This document shows, piece after piece, positions 7,656 to 15,587 of a DNA stretch of 41,971 bases. The position numbers and the translations under genes are program-made. Position 1 is the first letter of the stretch, and each line of letters begins with the position of its first letter. This DNA comes from Phycisphaerales bacterium. GTDB taxonomy: Bacteria > Planctomycetota > Phycisphaerae > UBA1845 > PWPN01. Below the pieces are notes generated by a model. It ran no database searches. It was not told the DNA's origin and was given only the letters and a program-made list of their open reading frames with translations. The stretch covers positions 1 through 41,971 of the forward strand of contig JAAYCU010000255.1 of assembly GCA_012729595.1 (NCBI GenBank), read 5' to 3'.

Positions 7656-9008
7656 ATGAAAGCAGATCAATCGCAAGACGTTATCCTCGACTCGATCAAT
7701 GAAGGGGTCTTCACGGTCAATCTGGATTGGCGGATCACGGCGTTCAACAAGGCCGCCGAACGGATCACCGGCGTTCCCCGCCGGGACGCCCTGGGCCGTC
7801 CCTGTTGCGAGGTGTTCCGGGCCAGTATCTGCGAAAGTGCCTGCGCCCTGCGGCAGACCCTGAGCACGGGCAAGCCGATCGTCAACGCGACCGCGCATAT
7901 TGTCAGCCATACGGGGCAGCGTATCCCGATCCGCATTTCCACCGCCTTGCTCAAATCGCCGGACGGGAAAGTCATCGGCGGGGTGGAGTCCTTTCAGGAC
8001 CTCAGCCAGGTCGAGCAGTTACAGAAGCAGCTCGAGGCCCGGTACACGTTCGAGGACATTGTCGGGCGCAGTGCCGCGATGATGAATCTTTTCCAGATTC
8101 TGCCGCAGATCGCCGAAAGCTCCAGCACCGTACTGATCGAGGGGGCCAGCGGTACGGGCAAGGAGCTTTTCGCCCGGGCCATTCACAATCTTTCTCCGCG
8201 GAAAAAGAAACGTTTCGTGGCCATTAACTGTGCGGCATTGCCCGATACGTTGCTGGAATCGGAGCTTTTCGGGCACAAGGCGGGAGCGTTTACCGACGCC
8301 CGTCGCGACAAGCCTGGACGCTTCGCCATCGCCGACGGAGGCACGATTTTCCTGGATGAAATCGGGGATATTTCGCCGGCCATGCAGGTGCGGCTGCTCC
8401 GCGTTCTGCAGGAACGGGCCATCGAGCCGCTCGGCGCGCTCGAATCGATCAAGGTCGACGTTCGGGTCGTGGCGGCCACGAACAAGGATCTGGTCAAACT
8501 CGTGCGGGCGGGCAAGTTTCGCGAAGACCTGTTCTATCGAATTCGCGTGGTCCATCTGAAACTGCCCAGTCTGCGGCAGAGACGCGAGGACATCCCGTTG
8601 TTGATCGATCGTCTGGTAGCCAAATTCAATCGCCTGCAGGGCAAGGATCTCGCCGGGGTGTCGAGAGAGGTGTTGGCCCGGCTGATGGATCATGATTATC
8701 CGGGCAACGTGCGTGAGCTGGAAAACATCATCGAACAGGCGTTCGTGCTGTGCCGGGGGGGGCTGATCGAGCTGCACCACCTGCCCCCCGAATTGCGGCC
8801 CGCGGCCGGGCAATCGACCGGTGAATATGGAGGCCCCGCCACCCTGGAGGCCATGGAAAGGCTACTGATCGCCGAAGCCCTGCACCGCCATAAGGGGAAT
8901 CGCAAGCAAACTGCCCGCGACCTCGGCATCGACACCAGCACGCTCTACCGCAAACTCAAGTCCCTGGGGATCGAAACTCCGTCGTCGGATGGACGCAGCC
9001 GGGGATAA
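7656..9008 (+). CDS. Sigma-54-dependent transcriptional activator, PAS-AAA+-Fis
   Basis: A 450-residue enhancer-binding protein. Residues 8-130 form a PAS sensor domain with several cysteines (CCEVF, SICESACAL), which could sense redox state or a metal cluster. Residues 140-370 are the AAA+ motor with Walker A GASGTGKE, the sigma-54 contact loop GAFTDA (210-215) and Walker B GTIFLDEIGD. Residues 415-440 are a Fis-type helix-turn-helix (RKQTARDLGIDTSTLYRKL). The canonical loop is GAFTGA; GAFTDA occurs in some PAS-linked activators. I start at ATG 7656, with GGGAG nine bases upstream; an ATG at 7593 lies inside the operator repeat and is unlikely. It sits between two divergent operons, as DVU2106 does in the Desulfovibrio ORP locus, and probably controls both. 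Confidence 0.92.
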   Translation: MKADQSQDVILDSINEGVFTVNLDWRITAFNKAAERITGVPRRDALGRPCCEVFRASICESACALRQTLSTGKPIVNATAHIVSHTGQRIPIRISTALLKSPDGKVIGGVESFQDLSQVEQLQKQLEARYTFEDIVGRSAAMMNLFQILPQIAESSSTVLIEGASGTGKELFARAIHNLSPRKKKRFVAINCAALPDTLLESELFGHKAGAFTDARRDKPGRFAIADGGTIFLDEIGDISPAMQVRLLRVLQERAIEPLGALESIKVDVRVVAATNKDLVKLVRAGKFREDLFYRIRVVHLKLPSLRQRREDIPLLIDRLVAKFNRLQGKDLAGVSREVLARLMDHDYPGNVRELENIIEQAFVLCRGGLIELHHLPPELRPAAGQSTGEYGGPATLEAMERLLIAEALHRHKGNRKQTARDLGIDTSTLYRKLKSLGIETPSSDGRSRG

Positions 9009-9013
9009 CAACA

Positions 9014-9026
9014 TTGCATATTGCCA
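9014..9026. promoter_or_regulatory. Third copy of the putative activator site
   Basis: TTGCATATTGCCA matches TTGCATAATGCAA at 11 of 13 positions. It lies about 110-120 bp upstream of the -24 element at 9136, a usual distance for a sigma-54 enhancer. This links the plus operon to the paired sites at 7555-7598. Confidence 0.5.
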
Positions 9027-9135
9027 TACTGCGTTCAGGCTACCGATTCTCTTTGCCACCATATTTCGTCGCCCATTACCCCTAATATCTTTTCATATAG
9101 CATCTTATGACTGACTCGTTCACTATCGGCATTAT

Positions 9136-9151
9136 TGGAACGTCCTTTGCA
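9136..9151 (+). promoter_or_regulatory. Sigma-54 (-24/-12) promoter of the plus ORP-type operon
   Basis: TGGAACGTCCTTTGCA matches the consensus TGGCACGN4TTGCW at every fixed position but one (A for C at the fourth base), with correct spacing. Transcription would begin near 9162, giving a leader of roughly 24 bases before ATG 9186 and its AAAGGAG ribosome site. Confidence 0.85.
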
Positions 9152-9185
9152 TGACAATCCCATGTCGAATTCGAAAGGAGAAGCT

Positions 9186-9548
9186 ATGCGCGTGGTAGTC
9201 ACTGCTCAAGGGCCGACGTTGGACGCACTGGCCGACCCCCGGTTTGGTCGGGCCAAGTACCTGATTTTGGTAGACACCGATACGGGTGAACACTCGGCGG
9301 TGGACAACGAGATTAATTTGAATGCCGCCCAGGGCGCGGGTATACAAACGGGCCGTAAAGTCGTGGAACTGGGAGCCCAGGCGGTCGTCACCGGGAACGT
9401 GGGGCCGAAGGCGTTCGCGACTCTGAATGCCGGCGGGGTGGCCATCCATACCGGCGCGTCGGGAACGGTTCGCGAGGCCATCGAGGATTTCAAGGCGGGA
9501 CGACTTCAACAGGCCCAGTCCGCGAATGTCGAAGGCCATTGGACTTGA
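9186..9548 (+). CDS. ORP-like / NifX-family metal-cofactor-binding protein
   Basis: A 120-residue PF02579 protein and the best candidate in the window for the orange protein itself (DVU2108-like). It shows MRVVVTAQGPTLDALADPRFGRAK region features, the GAQAVVTGNVGPKAFATL block, GASGTVREAIEDFKAG, and a C-terminal NVEGHW ending typical of this subgroup. There are no cysteines, as expected for an ORP-type protein where the Mo-Cu cluster is held non-covalently. ATG 9186 is the start, five bases after AAAGGAG, directly behind the sigma-54 promoter. The Mrp-type ATPase gene follows after 67 bp. Cofactor identity is inferred from the family, not visible in the sequence. Confidence 0.85.
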   Translation: MRVVVTAQGPTLDALADPRFGRAKYLILVDTDTGEHSAVDNEINLNAAQGAGIQTGRKVVELGAQAVVTGNVGPKAFATLNAGGVAIHTGASGTVREAIEDFKAGRLQQAQSANVEGHWT

Positions 9549-9615
9549 TAGGGCGGTAACGAGTCCGTTTGCTCCTTATCCCCATAGTTAACGAGAGAAA
9601 GGTAATATCTGGAAC

Positions 9616-10491
9616 ATGAGTCAGACTTGTTCACAAGCCAATCCCCATGATGAAGCCCATCGCCAGATGGAGCAGGCCGTCCTGGAAAAACGAATGGATG
9701 GAATCCGTCAGAAAATCCTGGTGATGTCCGGCAAGGGCGGAGTCGGCAAGAGCACGGTGGCGGTTCGACTGGCCGTGGGTCTGGCCGAGGCCGGCTGGTC
9801 GGTAGGGCTGCTGGATGTCGATATCCACGGCCCGAGCGTACCGCAACTGATCGGATTACAGGGACGGGAAGTTATTACGGACCATCAGGCCATGCAGCCG
9901 GTGAAGGTCCATGATCGGCTGAAGGTGATGTCGATCGGTTTTCTGGTCTCGTCTCCCCGGGACGCGGTTATCTGGCGCGGGCCGATGAAGTACAACATCA
10001 TTCGCCAATTTCTGAAAGACGTGGATTGGGGATCATTGGATTATCTGGTGGTGGACTCGCCTCCGGGCACGGGCGACGAACCGCTGGCGGTCGCGCAACT
10101 GGTCGGCAAGCCCGCGATGGCCCTGCTGGTGACGACGCCTCAGGAACTGGCGGTCAACGACGTACGGCGAAGCGTAAGTTTCTGCCGGGCGGTCGATCTG
10201 CCCGTTTTGGGTATCGTGGAGAATATGAGCGGGTACGCCTGTCCGTCCTGCGGCCACCACGTGGATATCTTCAAGACCGGCGGCGGCGAAGCCTTGGCGG
10301 CCGAAATGGAGGTGGGCTTTCTGGGCAAGGTTCCGTTGGATTCCAATATTGTCGCGCAGGGTGATGCCGGCCATCCGCTGACCGATCGGCCGGAGCCGCG
10401 GGCTTCGGAGCAGGGCTTTCGTCAAATCGTGGAGACCGTGCTGGAACGTACCCGGGCGGGACGGGTCGTGTTGAATGTCTTGAATGGATAA
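9616..10491 (+). CDS. Mrp/NBP35-family iron-sulfur carrier ATPase
   Basis: A 291-residue P-loop protein of the Mrp/NBP35 family (DVU2109-like), which carries Fe-S clusters or takes part in ORP complex assembly. Walker A is SGKGGVGKST (residues 38-47), switch II is VVDSPPGTGDEP, and the bridging CXXC pair is C209/C212 in MSGYACPSCGHHVDIF. The N-terminal 30 residues carry a single early Cys (C5) but no ferredoxin motif. The start ATG 9616 has only a distant AAAGG; the exact start is less sure than the gene. It lies 11 bp before the next NifX-like gene. Confidence 0.92.
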   Translation: MSQTCSQANPHDEAHRQMEQAVLEKRMDGIRQKILVMSGKGGVGKSTVAVRLAVGLAEAGWSVGLLDVDIHGPSVPQLIGLQGREVITDHQAMQPVKVHDRLKVMSIGFLVSSPRDAVIWRGPMKYNIIRQFLKDVDWGSLDYLVVDSPPGTGDEPLAVAQLVGKPAMALLVTTPQELAVNDVRRSVSFCRAVDLPVLGIVENMSGYACPSCGHHVDIFKTGGGEALAAEMEVGFLGKVPLDSNIVAQGDAGHPLTDRPEPRASEQGFRQIVETVLERTRAGRVVLNVLNG

Positions 10492-10502
10492 CAGGAGGAC
10501 AA

Positions 10503-10841
10503 ATGAAAATCGCCATACCGCTAACCTATGGACAATTATCCGCGCACTTCGGACATTGCGAGCAGTTTGCGCTGGTCGAGGTCGATCCGGCCGACAAGAA
10601 GATCACGGCGACGGAATACCTCACCCCACCCGCCCACGAGCCGGGCGTTCTGCCTAGCTGGCTGCACGATCTCGGAGCCACGGTGATCATCGCCGGCGGC
10701 ATGGGGCAACGCGCACAGCAGCTTTTCGCCCAGAACGGAATCGAGGTGATCGTGGGCGTATCGTGTCGGCCGGTGGAACAAGTGGTTAACGATTACCTTG
10801 AGGGCGCGCTCCAAGCGGGCGAGAATATCTGTGACCACTGA
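10503..10841 (+). CDS. NifX/NifB-family metal-cluster-binding protein
   Basis: A 112-residue protein of family PF02579, the fourth in this locus. MKIAIPLTYGQLSAHFGHCEQFAL has the HFGHCE motif of one subgroup of these small proteins; the block ATVIIAGGMGQRAQQLF follows, and the end has C82 and C110. ATG 10503 is preceded by ACAGGAGG with correct spacing. Its 3' end overlaps the thioesterase start by 11 bases, suggesting translational coupling. Likely to handle the same or a related metal centre as the protein at 9186 (inferred). Confidence 0.87.
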   Translation: MKIAIPLTYGQLSAHFGHCEQFALVEVDPADKKITATEYLTPPAHEPGVLPSWLHDLGATVIIAGGMGQRAQQLFAQNGIEVIVGVSCRPVEQVVNDYLEGALQAGENICDH

Positions 10842-11283
10842 CCTGCAAGCCGGATGTGTTCCCGGAACCACCCATCACAGCCATGCGCGTTGCATTGTCT
10901 GCGGATGGGCGAACCCCCTGGGGCTGCGGCTGGCCTTTCGCCTGCAGCCCGACGGCCGCGTGGAAGCCACCTTCGGCGGCAACGGGATCTGCGAAGGCTA
11001 CCCGAACCGCCTGCACGGCGGGGTCATCTCGCTGTTGCTGGACGGGGCGATGACCAATTGCCTTTTCGCCCACCAATGCACGGCGGTGACGGCCAAGATG
11101 GAAGTCAAATTCCGCTACCCGGTGAAAGCGAGGGTTCCCGCCATCGTACGGGCATGGATCGAGAAGGCGTATCCGCCTCTTTACCGGATGAAAGCCGAAT
11201 TAGAGCAGGAGGGCCAGACGAAGGCGACGGCCAGCGCGTTATTCATGGAGCAACCCGAACTGGACGAGGAGAAGGCATCGTGA
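10831..11283 (+). CDS. PaaI-type hotdog-fold thioesterase
   Basis: A 150-residue protein of the hotdog thioesterase superfamily (PaaI/YbgC-like), hydrolysing an acyl-CoA or acyl carrier thioester. The signature is HARCIVCGWANPLGL near the N-terminus, then GICEGYPNRLHGGVISLLLDGAM, where HGG and the following Asp are the active-site region. I place the start at GTG 10831, which overlaps the upstream stop; a longer frame from 10798 would run inside the previous gene. The stop overlaps the start of the next gene (GTGA). The cysteine pair C21/C24 near the start is frequent in this subgroup. Substrate unknown. Confidence 0.85.
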   Translation: MTTDLQAGCVPGTTHHSHARCIVCGWANPLGLRLAFRLQPDGRVEATFGGNGICEGYPNRLHGGVISLLLDGAMTNCLFAHQCTAVTAKMEVKFRYPVKARVPAIVRAWIEKAYPPLYRMKAELEQEGQTKATASALFMEQPELDEEKAS

Positions 11284-12128
11284 GGGAGCAGACCGTCCGG
11301 ATTTCCGTATTGGTCGAGAATTCCGTCAAGCAACAGAGCCTGTTGGCCGAACACGGCATGGCTTTCTGGATCGAAACAGCCGGTCGGCGGATACTTTTCG
11401 ACACCGGCCAGGGGATGGTCCTGCAACACAACGCCAACACGCTGGGCATCGCCCTGAGTACCGCCGACGACGTGGTCCTCAGCCATGGGCACTACGATCA
11501 CACCGGCGGCTTATATCAGGCTCTGGATTCCTTCAAAGATGCGCATGTTTACGCCCATCCGGCGGCGTTCACACCTCGCTTTTTCCAGAACCCGGACAAA
11601 AAGAGCGTCCGATCGGTCGGATCACCTTTTTCCTCGCCCGAGGATTTACGCGGACGGGTTGGACAACTGGTCTTGACCGGAGCGAAGCCCGTGCAGATCG
11701 CCGACGGCATCCGGCTTACCGGCGAAATACCACGGCGGAATGATTACGAGGATACGGGCGGCGCTTTCTATCTCGATGAGGCGTGCAGCCAGCCCGACCT
11801 TCTGCCGGATGACCAGGCGCTGTTCATGGAGACGGCCCGGGGTATGATTGTACTATTGGGTTGTGCACATTCCGGAGTGGTCAATACTCTGGATCATATT
11901 CGAACCCTGACGGGCTGTACCCGTATCCATGCCGTGTTGGGCGGCATGCATCTGTTGGCAGCCGATGAGAATCGGCTTCGCCGGACGATTCAGGCGTTAC
12001 GGGAGGCAGAGGTACAAAAGGTAGGTCTGGCCCATTGCACGGGCTTCGCGGCGATGGCCCGGTTGTATACGGAGCTGCCGAACCGCTGTTTTCCTTGCGT
12101 GGCCGGCACGCAGGTGACTTTTTATTAA
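11280..12128 (+). CDS. Metallo-beta-lactamase-fold hydrolase (COG1237 type)
   Basis: A 282-residue member of the metallo-beta-lactamase superfamily. The metal motif LSHGHYDHTGG gives H69, H71, D73 and H74, and GCAHSGVVNT is the late family block that marks the group including the dihydropterin-ribofuranosyl-aminobenzene phosphate synthase of methanogens. GTG 11280 is the start: it overlaps the thioesterase stop as GTGA and has GGAG eight bases upstream. A longer in-frame extension back to 10854 is a shadow of the thioesterase gene. Specific activity is unknown; a role in small phosphate-ester or pterin chemistry is only a family hint. Confidence 0.87.
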   Translation: MREQTVRISVLVENSVKQQSLLAEHGMAFWIETAGRRILFDTGQGMVLQHNANTLGIALSTADDVVLSHGHYDHTGGLYQALDSFKDAHVYAHPAAFTPRFFQNPDKKSVRSVGSPFSSPEDLRGRVGQLVLTGAKPVQIADGIRLTGEIPRRNDYEDTGGAFYLDEACSQPDLLPDDQALFMETARGMIVLLGCAHSGVVNTLDHIRTLTGCTRIHAVLGGMHLLAADENRLRRTIQALREAEVQKVGLAHCTGFAAMARLYTELPNRCFPCVAGTQVTFY

Positions 12129-12151
12129 TGGATCAGAAAGGAACGAAAAAC

Positions 12152-12826
12152 ATGTGCCACGAAAATAAACTACCGTTGATCGGCGAGAAGGCCCCCTGTT
12201 TCAAGGCCGAAACCACCCAGGGACCGATCAGTTTTCCCGAGGACTTCAAGGGCAAATGGGTTATTTTCTTTTCCCACCCTGCCGACTTTACCCCGGTCTG
12301 CACGACGGAATTCATGACCTTCGCGCACATGCAACCGGAATTCGAGAAACTCAACTGCAAGCTGCTCGGCTTGTCCATCGACAGCACGTACAGCCACATC
12401 GCCTGGCTGCGCACGATCAAGGAAAAGATCGAATACAATGGGATGAAAGGCATCGAGGTGACTTTCCCGGTAATCAGCGACCTGACCATGGAAGTCTCCA
12501 AGGCGTTCGGTATGCTTCAGCCGGCAGCCAGCACCACCCAGGCGGTGCGGGCCGTGTTTATCATTGACCCCGAGGCCGTCGTACGGGCCATTCTGTATTA
12601 TCCGCTCAGCAACGGCCGTAATATGGAAGAGGTCAAGCGGCTGCTGGTGGCTATGCAAATGTCCGATCAGCACAAGGTCGCAACCCCCGCCAACTGGCAA
12701 CCCGGTAACGAGGTTATCGTACCGCCGCCGGGTTCCTGCGGGACGGCCAGTGAGCGCGTCGCCAAGCCGGGAGCTGACGCCAGGGTGCTCGACTGGTTCA
12801 TGACCCTGAAAAAATGCCCGAAGTAG
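12152..12826 (+). CDS. Prx6-type peroxiredoxin
   Basis: A 224-residue peroxiredoxin that reduces hydrogen peroxide and organic peroxides. The peroxidatic cysteine is C50 in SHPADFTPVCTTEF; GLSIDSTYSHIAWL is the conserved Prx6 block. Two C-terminal cysteines (C196 and C222) could resolve the sulfenic acid, as in archaeal Prx6 enzymes. I use ATG 12152, eight bases after AAAGGAA, rather than the TAATG-overlapping ATG at 12128. It lies 23 bp after the metallo-hydrolase gene. It fits an oxygen-defence function alongside the PerR-type regulator and the cytochrome c peroxidase-like gene further on. Confidence 0.93.
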   Translation: MCHENKLPLIGEKAPCFKAETTQGPISFPEDFKGKWVIFFSHPADFTPVCTTEFMTFAHMQPEFEKLNCKLLGLSIDSTYSHIAWLRTIKEKIEYNGMKGIEVTFPVISDLTMEVSKAFGMLQPAASTTQAVRAVFIIDPEAVVRAILYYPLSNGRNMEEVKRLLVAMQMSDQHKVATPANWQPGNEVIVPPPGSCGTASERVAKPGADARVLDWFMTLKKCPK

Positions 12827-12848
12827 CCGTCCGGCGAAGGAGGCGATC

Positions 12849-13328
12849 GTGTCCATGACTTTATCGCTCAGGCCCATCGGCATCATCCACACGCCTTTTC
12901 GCGAACCGGCGGGTACGCCGATCCAGCCGGTGTATGCCTACGGGGCCGAGGGGACGGTCGAGGTCTACGATCATTTCGCCGAAGGCCTCGCGGACCTTGA
13001 GGGGTTCGAGCGTATCTGGCTGATCTATGTATGCGATCGAGCGGTTGATCCGAAAATGCGGGTGGTGCCCTATCGCGATACGCGGGAGCGCGGGCTGTTC
13101 GCCACGCGGGCCCCGGCCCGGCCCAATCCGCTCGGGCTTTCCTGCGTGCGCTTGTTGCGTATAGAAATAAACGTATTGCACGTTGGCGATCTGGACATTC
13201 TCGACGGCACCCCCCTGCTTGATATCAAGCCCTATGTCCCCGCGTTCGACAGCTTTCCGGAAGTTCGCGGCGGCTGGCTGGGCGAACGAAACGCCGAACG
13301 AATCGTCGCAGACGAACGATTTCACTGA
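12849..13328 (+). CDS. TrmO/TsaA-family protein, putative tRNA t6A37 N6-methyltransferase
   Basis: A 159-residue protein of the TrmO (TsaA, YaeB) beta-barrel family, which methylates t6A37 of some tRNAs using SAM in Escherichia coli. Family landmarks are LRPIGIIHTPFREPAGTP, the block DLEGFERIWLIYV, and TRAPARPNPLGLSCVRLL with DILDGTPLLDIKPYVP. It is the short form without the C-terminal domain of the E. coli protein. GTG 12849 has AAGGAGG five bases upstream; ATG 12855 is the alternative. In anaerobes such short TrmO proteins often sit among radical SAM and metal genes, so a function other than tRNA methylation is possible. Confidence 0.87.
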   Translation: MSMTLSLRPIGIIHTPFREPAGTPIQPVYAYGAEGTVEVYDHFAEGLADLEGFERIWLIYVCDRAVDPKMRVVPYRDTRERGLFATRAPARPNPLGLSCVRLLRIEINVLHVGDLDILDGTPLLDIKPYVPAFDSFPEVRGGWLGERNAERIVADERFH

Positions 13329-13415
13329 TGGTCTGAAACCAGTGATCAGCGAGGCGCTCAGAAAAGAGGCCGCGGCCGTCTTCATGTTGAAGCGTCCGCG
13401 TCCCGAGGTCTGGTC

Positions 13416-14366
13416 ATGAATTATACTTTCGGTCCCGTGCCTTCGCGTCGGCTGGGTCGATCATTGGGCATCGACCTGGTTCCCTTCAAGACCTGCACAT
13501 ACGACTGCATCTATTGCCAGTTGGGACGAACAACGGACCAGACCGTGCAGAGGCAGGATTATGTGCATTGGGAATTGGTTATTGAGGAAATCCGCCGCAA
13601 ACTCGATACCCGCCCCGATTACATTACGCTCAGCGGCTCGGGCGAGCCGACCCTTTGCGCCGGGCTGGGCGAGTTGATTCAGCGCATTCAGGCGATCGCC
13701 AACATCCCCGTGGCCGTGCTTACCAATGGTTCGCTGCTCTGGCGCAAGGATGTTCGGCAGGAGCTCCAGCATGCGGACCTCGTGGTTCCCTCATTGGACG
13801 TGGGCGACGAAGCACGATTTCGGTACATCAACCGGCCGCACGCATCCCTTTCGTTCGACCAACTAATCGAAGGCCTGGTTGCGTTTCGGCGCGAGTATCG
13901 CGGGGCCTATTGGCTTGAAGTCCTGCTTTTGGCTGGCTACACGTCGATCGAGTCCGAGGTCAAAAAAATCGCGGAGCTGGTACGACGGATCGCTCCGGAC
14001 CGCGTGCATTTGAATACGGTCACGCGCCCGCCGGTCGAATCGTTCGCCGAGCCGGTCCCCCTGGAACAGTTGACTCGGCTGGCCGATCTCTTTGAACCGC
14101 GGGCTGAGGTCATCGCCGACTACGCCCGCGATCCGCATGAGAGTGAATCCACGGCAAGTGAAAGCGATATTCTGGAGATGCTGCTGCGGCGGCCGTGTTC
14201 CATTCAGGATATCGTGGCTGCCCTCGGCTTGCACAATAACGAGGCCATCAAATATGTGGAACACTTACGTCGTCAGAAGCGGGTTGAATCGGTCGTGAAA
14301 CCACGAGGAGTTTACTACCGGGCCTTGCGTCCGGAGGATCAACCGCCCGAGGATCCCCAAGGTTAA
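13416..14366 (+). CDS. Radical SAM protein with C-terminal winged-helix-like domain
   Basis: A 316-residue radical SAM enzyme. C27, C31 and C34 in CTYDCIYCQ bind the [4Fe-4S] cluster; TLSGSGEPTLC is the GGE-like SAM motif region. The N-terminal block FGPVPSRRLGRSLGIDLVP marks the COG0731-like subgroup, often loosely annotated as wybutosine-related. The last 60 residues (ESDILEMLLRRPCSIQDIV...) resemble a winged helix and may bind nucleic acid or a partner. The ATG at 13416 overlaps the stop of a short upstream frame as ATGA; there is no strong Shine-Dalgarno sequence. The 87-bp gap after TrmO holds only a 25-codon frame of doubtful value. Substrate unknown. Confidence 0.88.
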   Translation: MNYTFGPVPSRRLGRSLGIDLVPFKTCTYDCIYCQLGRTTDQTVQRQDYVHWELVIEEIRRKLDTRPDYITLSGSGEPTLCAGLGELIQRIQAIANIPVAVLTNGSLLWRKDVRQELQHADLVVPSLDVGDEARFRYINRPHASLSFDQLIEGLVAFRREYRGAYWLEVLLLAGYTSIESEVKKIAELVRRIAPDRVHLNTVTRPPVESFAEPVPLEQLTRLADLFEPRAEVIADYARDPHESESTASESDILEMLLRRPCSIQDIVAALGLHNNEAIKYVEHLRRQKRVESVVKPRGVYYRALRPEDQPPEDPQG

Positions 14367-14391
14367 TCCGTGTTTGAGAGGAACATACGTC

Positions 14392-15003
14392 ATGAAAATA
14401 CTGGGCATCTGTTGCAGTCCGCGTCCGGGACAAAGCACCTTTCAAGCCATGCAGACCTGCCTGGCGGCCGCCGGCGAGCAGGGTGAGGATATTGAAACCG
14501 ACTTGCTCGAGCTGGCCGGGCGCGATCTGCGCCCCTGTCTGGCGTGCGGAGAGTGCAAGACCCAACTGGCCTGCCCGATCGATGATGATTTCGGCTCGCT
14601 GATTCCGACCCTGGCCGATCCGGAGGTGGCCGGCATGATCGTCGGAACGCCGGTTTACTTCGGCATGATGACCGCCCAGTGCAAGACCCTGATCGATCGC
14701 TGCGTCATGTTCCGCCGGAATGATTGGATTTTTCGGAATCGGGTCGGCGGAGTGTTGGCGGTGGGTGGGGTGCGTAATGGGGGGCAGGAACTTACCATCC
14801 AGGCGGTGCAGGCGGCCATGATGTGCCACGACATGATCTGCGTCAGCGACGGGCAGCCGACCGCCCATTTCGGGGCCACCCTGTTCAGCGGCGGCGGGGG
14901 CGTCCAAACCGACGATTTCGGGCTGGCAACAGCCCGCCACCTGGGGCGGCGGGTGGCGGAGGTCGCCCGGCGAATGCGGGGCGGGGCCGAAAAAGGGGGT
15001 TGA
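14392..15003 (+). CDS. Flavodoxin-fold NAD(P)H-dependent FMN reductase family protein
   Basis: A 203-residue flavoprotein of the NADPH-dependent FMN reductase/iron-sulfur flavoprotein group. MKILGICCSPRPGQST is the phosphate-binding loop. CLACGECKTQLACPIDDDF is a cysteine cluster (CX2CX2CX5C-like), as in iron-sulfur flavoproteins of anaerobes, and may bind a [4Fe-4S] cluster. GTPVYFGMMTAQCKTLIDR is the flavin loop. ATG 14392 is chosen, eight bases after GAGGAA; an ATG six codons earlier lacks support. Likely role: electron transfer or reduction of O2/peroxide, consistent with neighbouring peroxide genes (inferred). Confidence 0.87.
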   Translation: MKILGICCSPRPGQSTFQAMQTCLAAAGEQGEDIETDLLELAGRDLRPCLACGECKTQLACPIDDDFGSLIPTLADPEVAGMIVGTPVYFGMMTAQCKTLIDRCVMFRRNDWIFRNRVGGVLAVGGVRNGGQELTIQAVQAAMMCHDMICVSDGQPTAHFGATLFSGGGGVQTDDFGLATARHLGRRVAEVARRMRGGAEKGG

Positions 15004-15028
15004 CCTGCGTTGCCGGATGGTACATAAT
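15000..15028 (+). promoter_or_regulatory. Sigma-70-like promoter before the PerR/Fur gene
   Basis: TTGACC (15000-15005) and CATAAT (15023-15028) are separated by exactly 17 bases. Transcription would begin about 15035, some ten bases before ATG 15045. It would allow the regulator and the cytochrome gene to be expressed apart from the long upstream operon. Confidence 0.5.
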
Positions 15029-15044
15029 ACCAACCGAGCAAGTC

Positions 15045-15587
15045 ATGGAACCTGTAGCGAAATCTCGGCGGATCGAACAGTTCGAGCAGGCCTGCCGGAC
15101 GCGGGGGTTGCCGGTAACCACCCAGCGACGGACGGTCCTGGAGATGATCCTCGAGCGCGAGGACCATCCGACGGCCGACCAGGTGTACGAGCAGGTGCGG
15201 ACCCGGCTTCCGTCGCTCTCGCGTACGTCGGTCTATCGCATCCTGGATACGCTGGTGCGGCTCGGCATCATCGCGAAAATCTGTCACCCCGGCGCGGCCA
15301 CCCGGTTCGATCCGAAGATTCGCCAACATCACCATTTGATCTGCATGCATTGCGAGAAAATCCTGGATATCGAGGATCAACGATTGGACAACATCACCCG
15401 GCCGAACGTTCGCGGGTCCGGGTTTACGATCCACGATTACCATATCCACTTTCGGGGTCTTTGCGCGGATTGTGCAAGCCCGCCGAGGAAAGGAGGTGAC
15501 GCGGCCTCCGTGAAGGCCAAACAAGTCCGTAAGAAAGCGGCGCGGATATCCAAGCGTACGAACAAGAAACGGAGATCAAAACCATGA
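15045..15587 (+). CDS. Fur/PerR-family transcriptional regulator with basic tail
   Basis: A 180-residue Fur-family repressor. The winged-helix DNA-binding part spans residues 1-85 (TTQRRTVLEMILERED, HPTADQVYEQV, SRTSVYRILDTL). The dimerisation part has the zinc-binding pairs CMHC and CADC and the regulatory histidines in RQHHHLIC. Sequence style and the partner gene (a diheme peroxidase) suggest PerR rather than Fur. The last 30 residues are unusually rich in Lys and Arg, longer than the roughly 130-150 residue family norm, and may add nonspecific DNA contact. The stop overlaps the next start (ATGA). ATG 15045 has a poor Shine-Dalgarno sequence. Confidence 0.9.
   Translation: MEPVAKSRRIEQFEQACRTRGLPVTTQRRTVLEMILEREDHPTADQVYEQVRTRLPSLSRTSVYRILDTLVRLGIIAKICHPGAATRFDPKIRQHHHLICMHCEKILDIEDQRLDNITRPNVRGSGFTIHDYHIHFRGLCADCASPPRKGGDAASVKAKQVRKKAARISKRTNKKRRSKP

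Noticed and set aside
13329-13419. 25-codon frame between the TrmO-like and radical SAM genes
   Set aside because: It overlaps the next start as ATGA, but is too short and starts with GTG without clear support; might be a translational coupling leader, not called as a gene.
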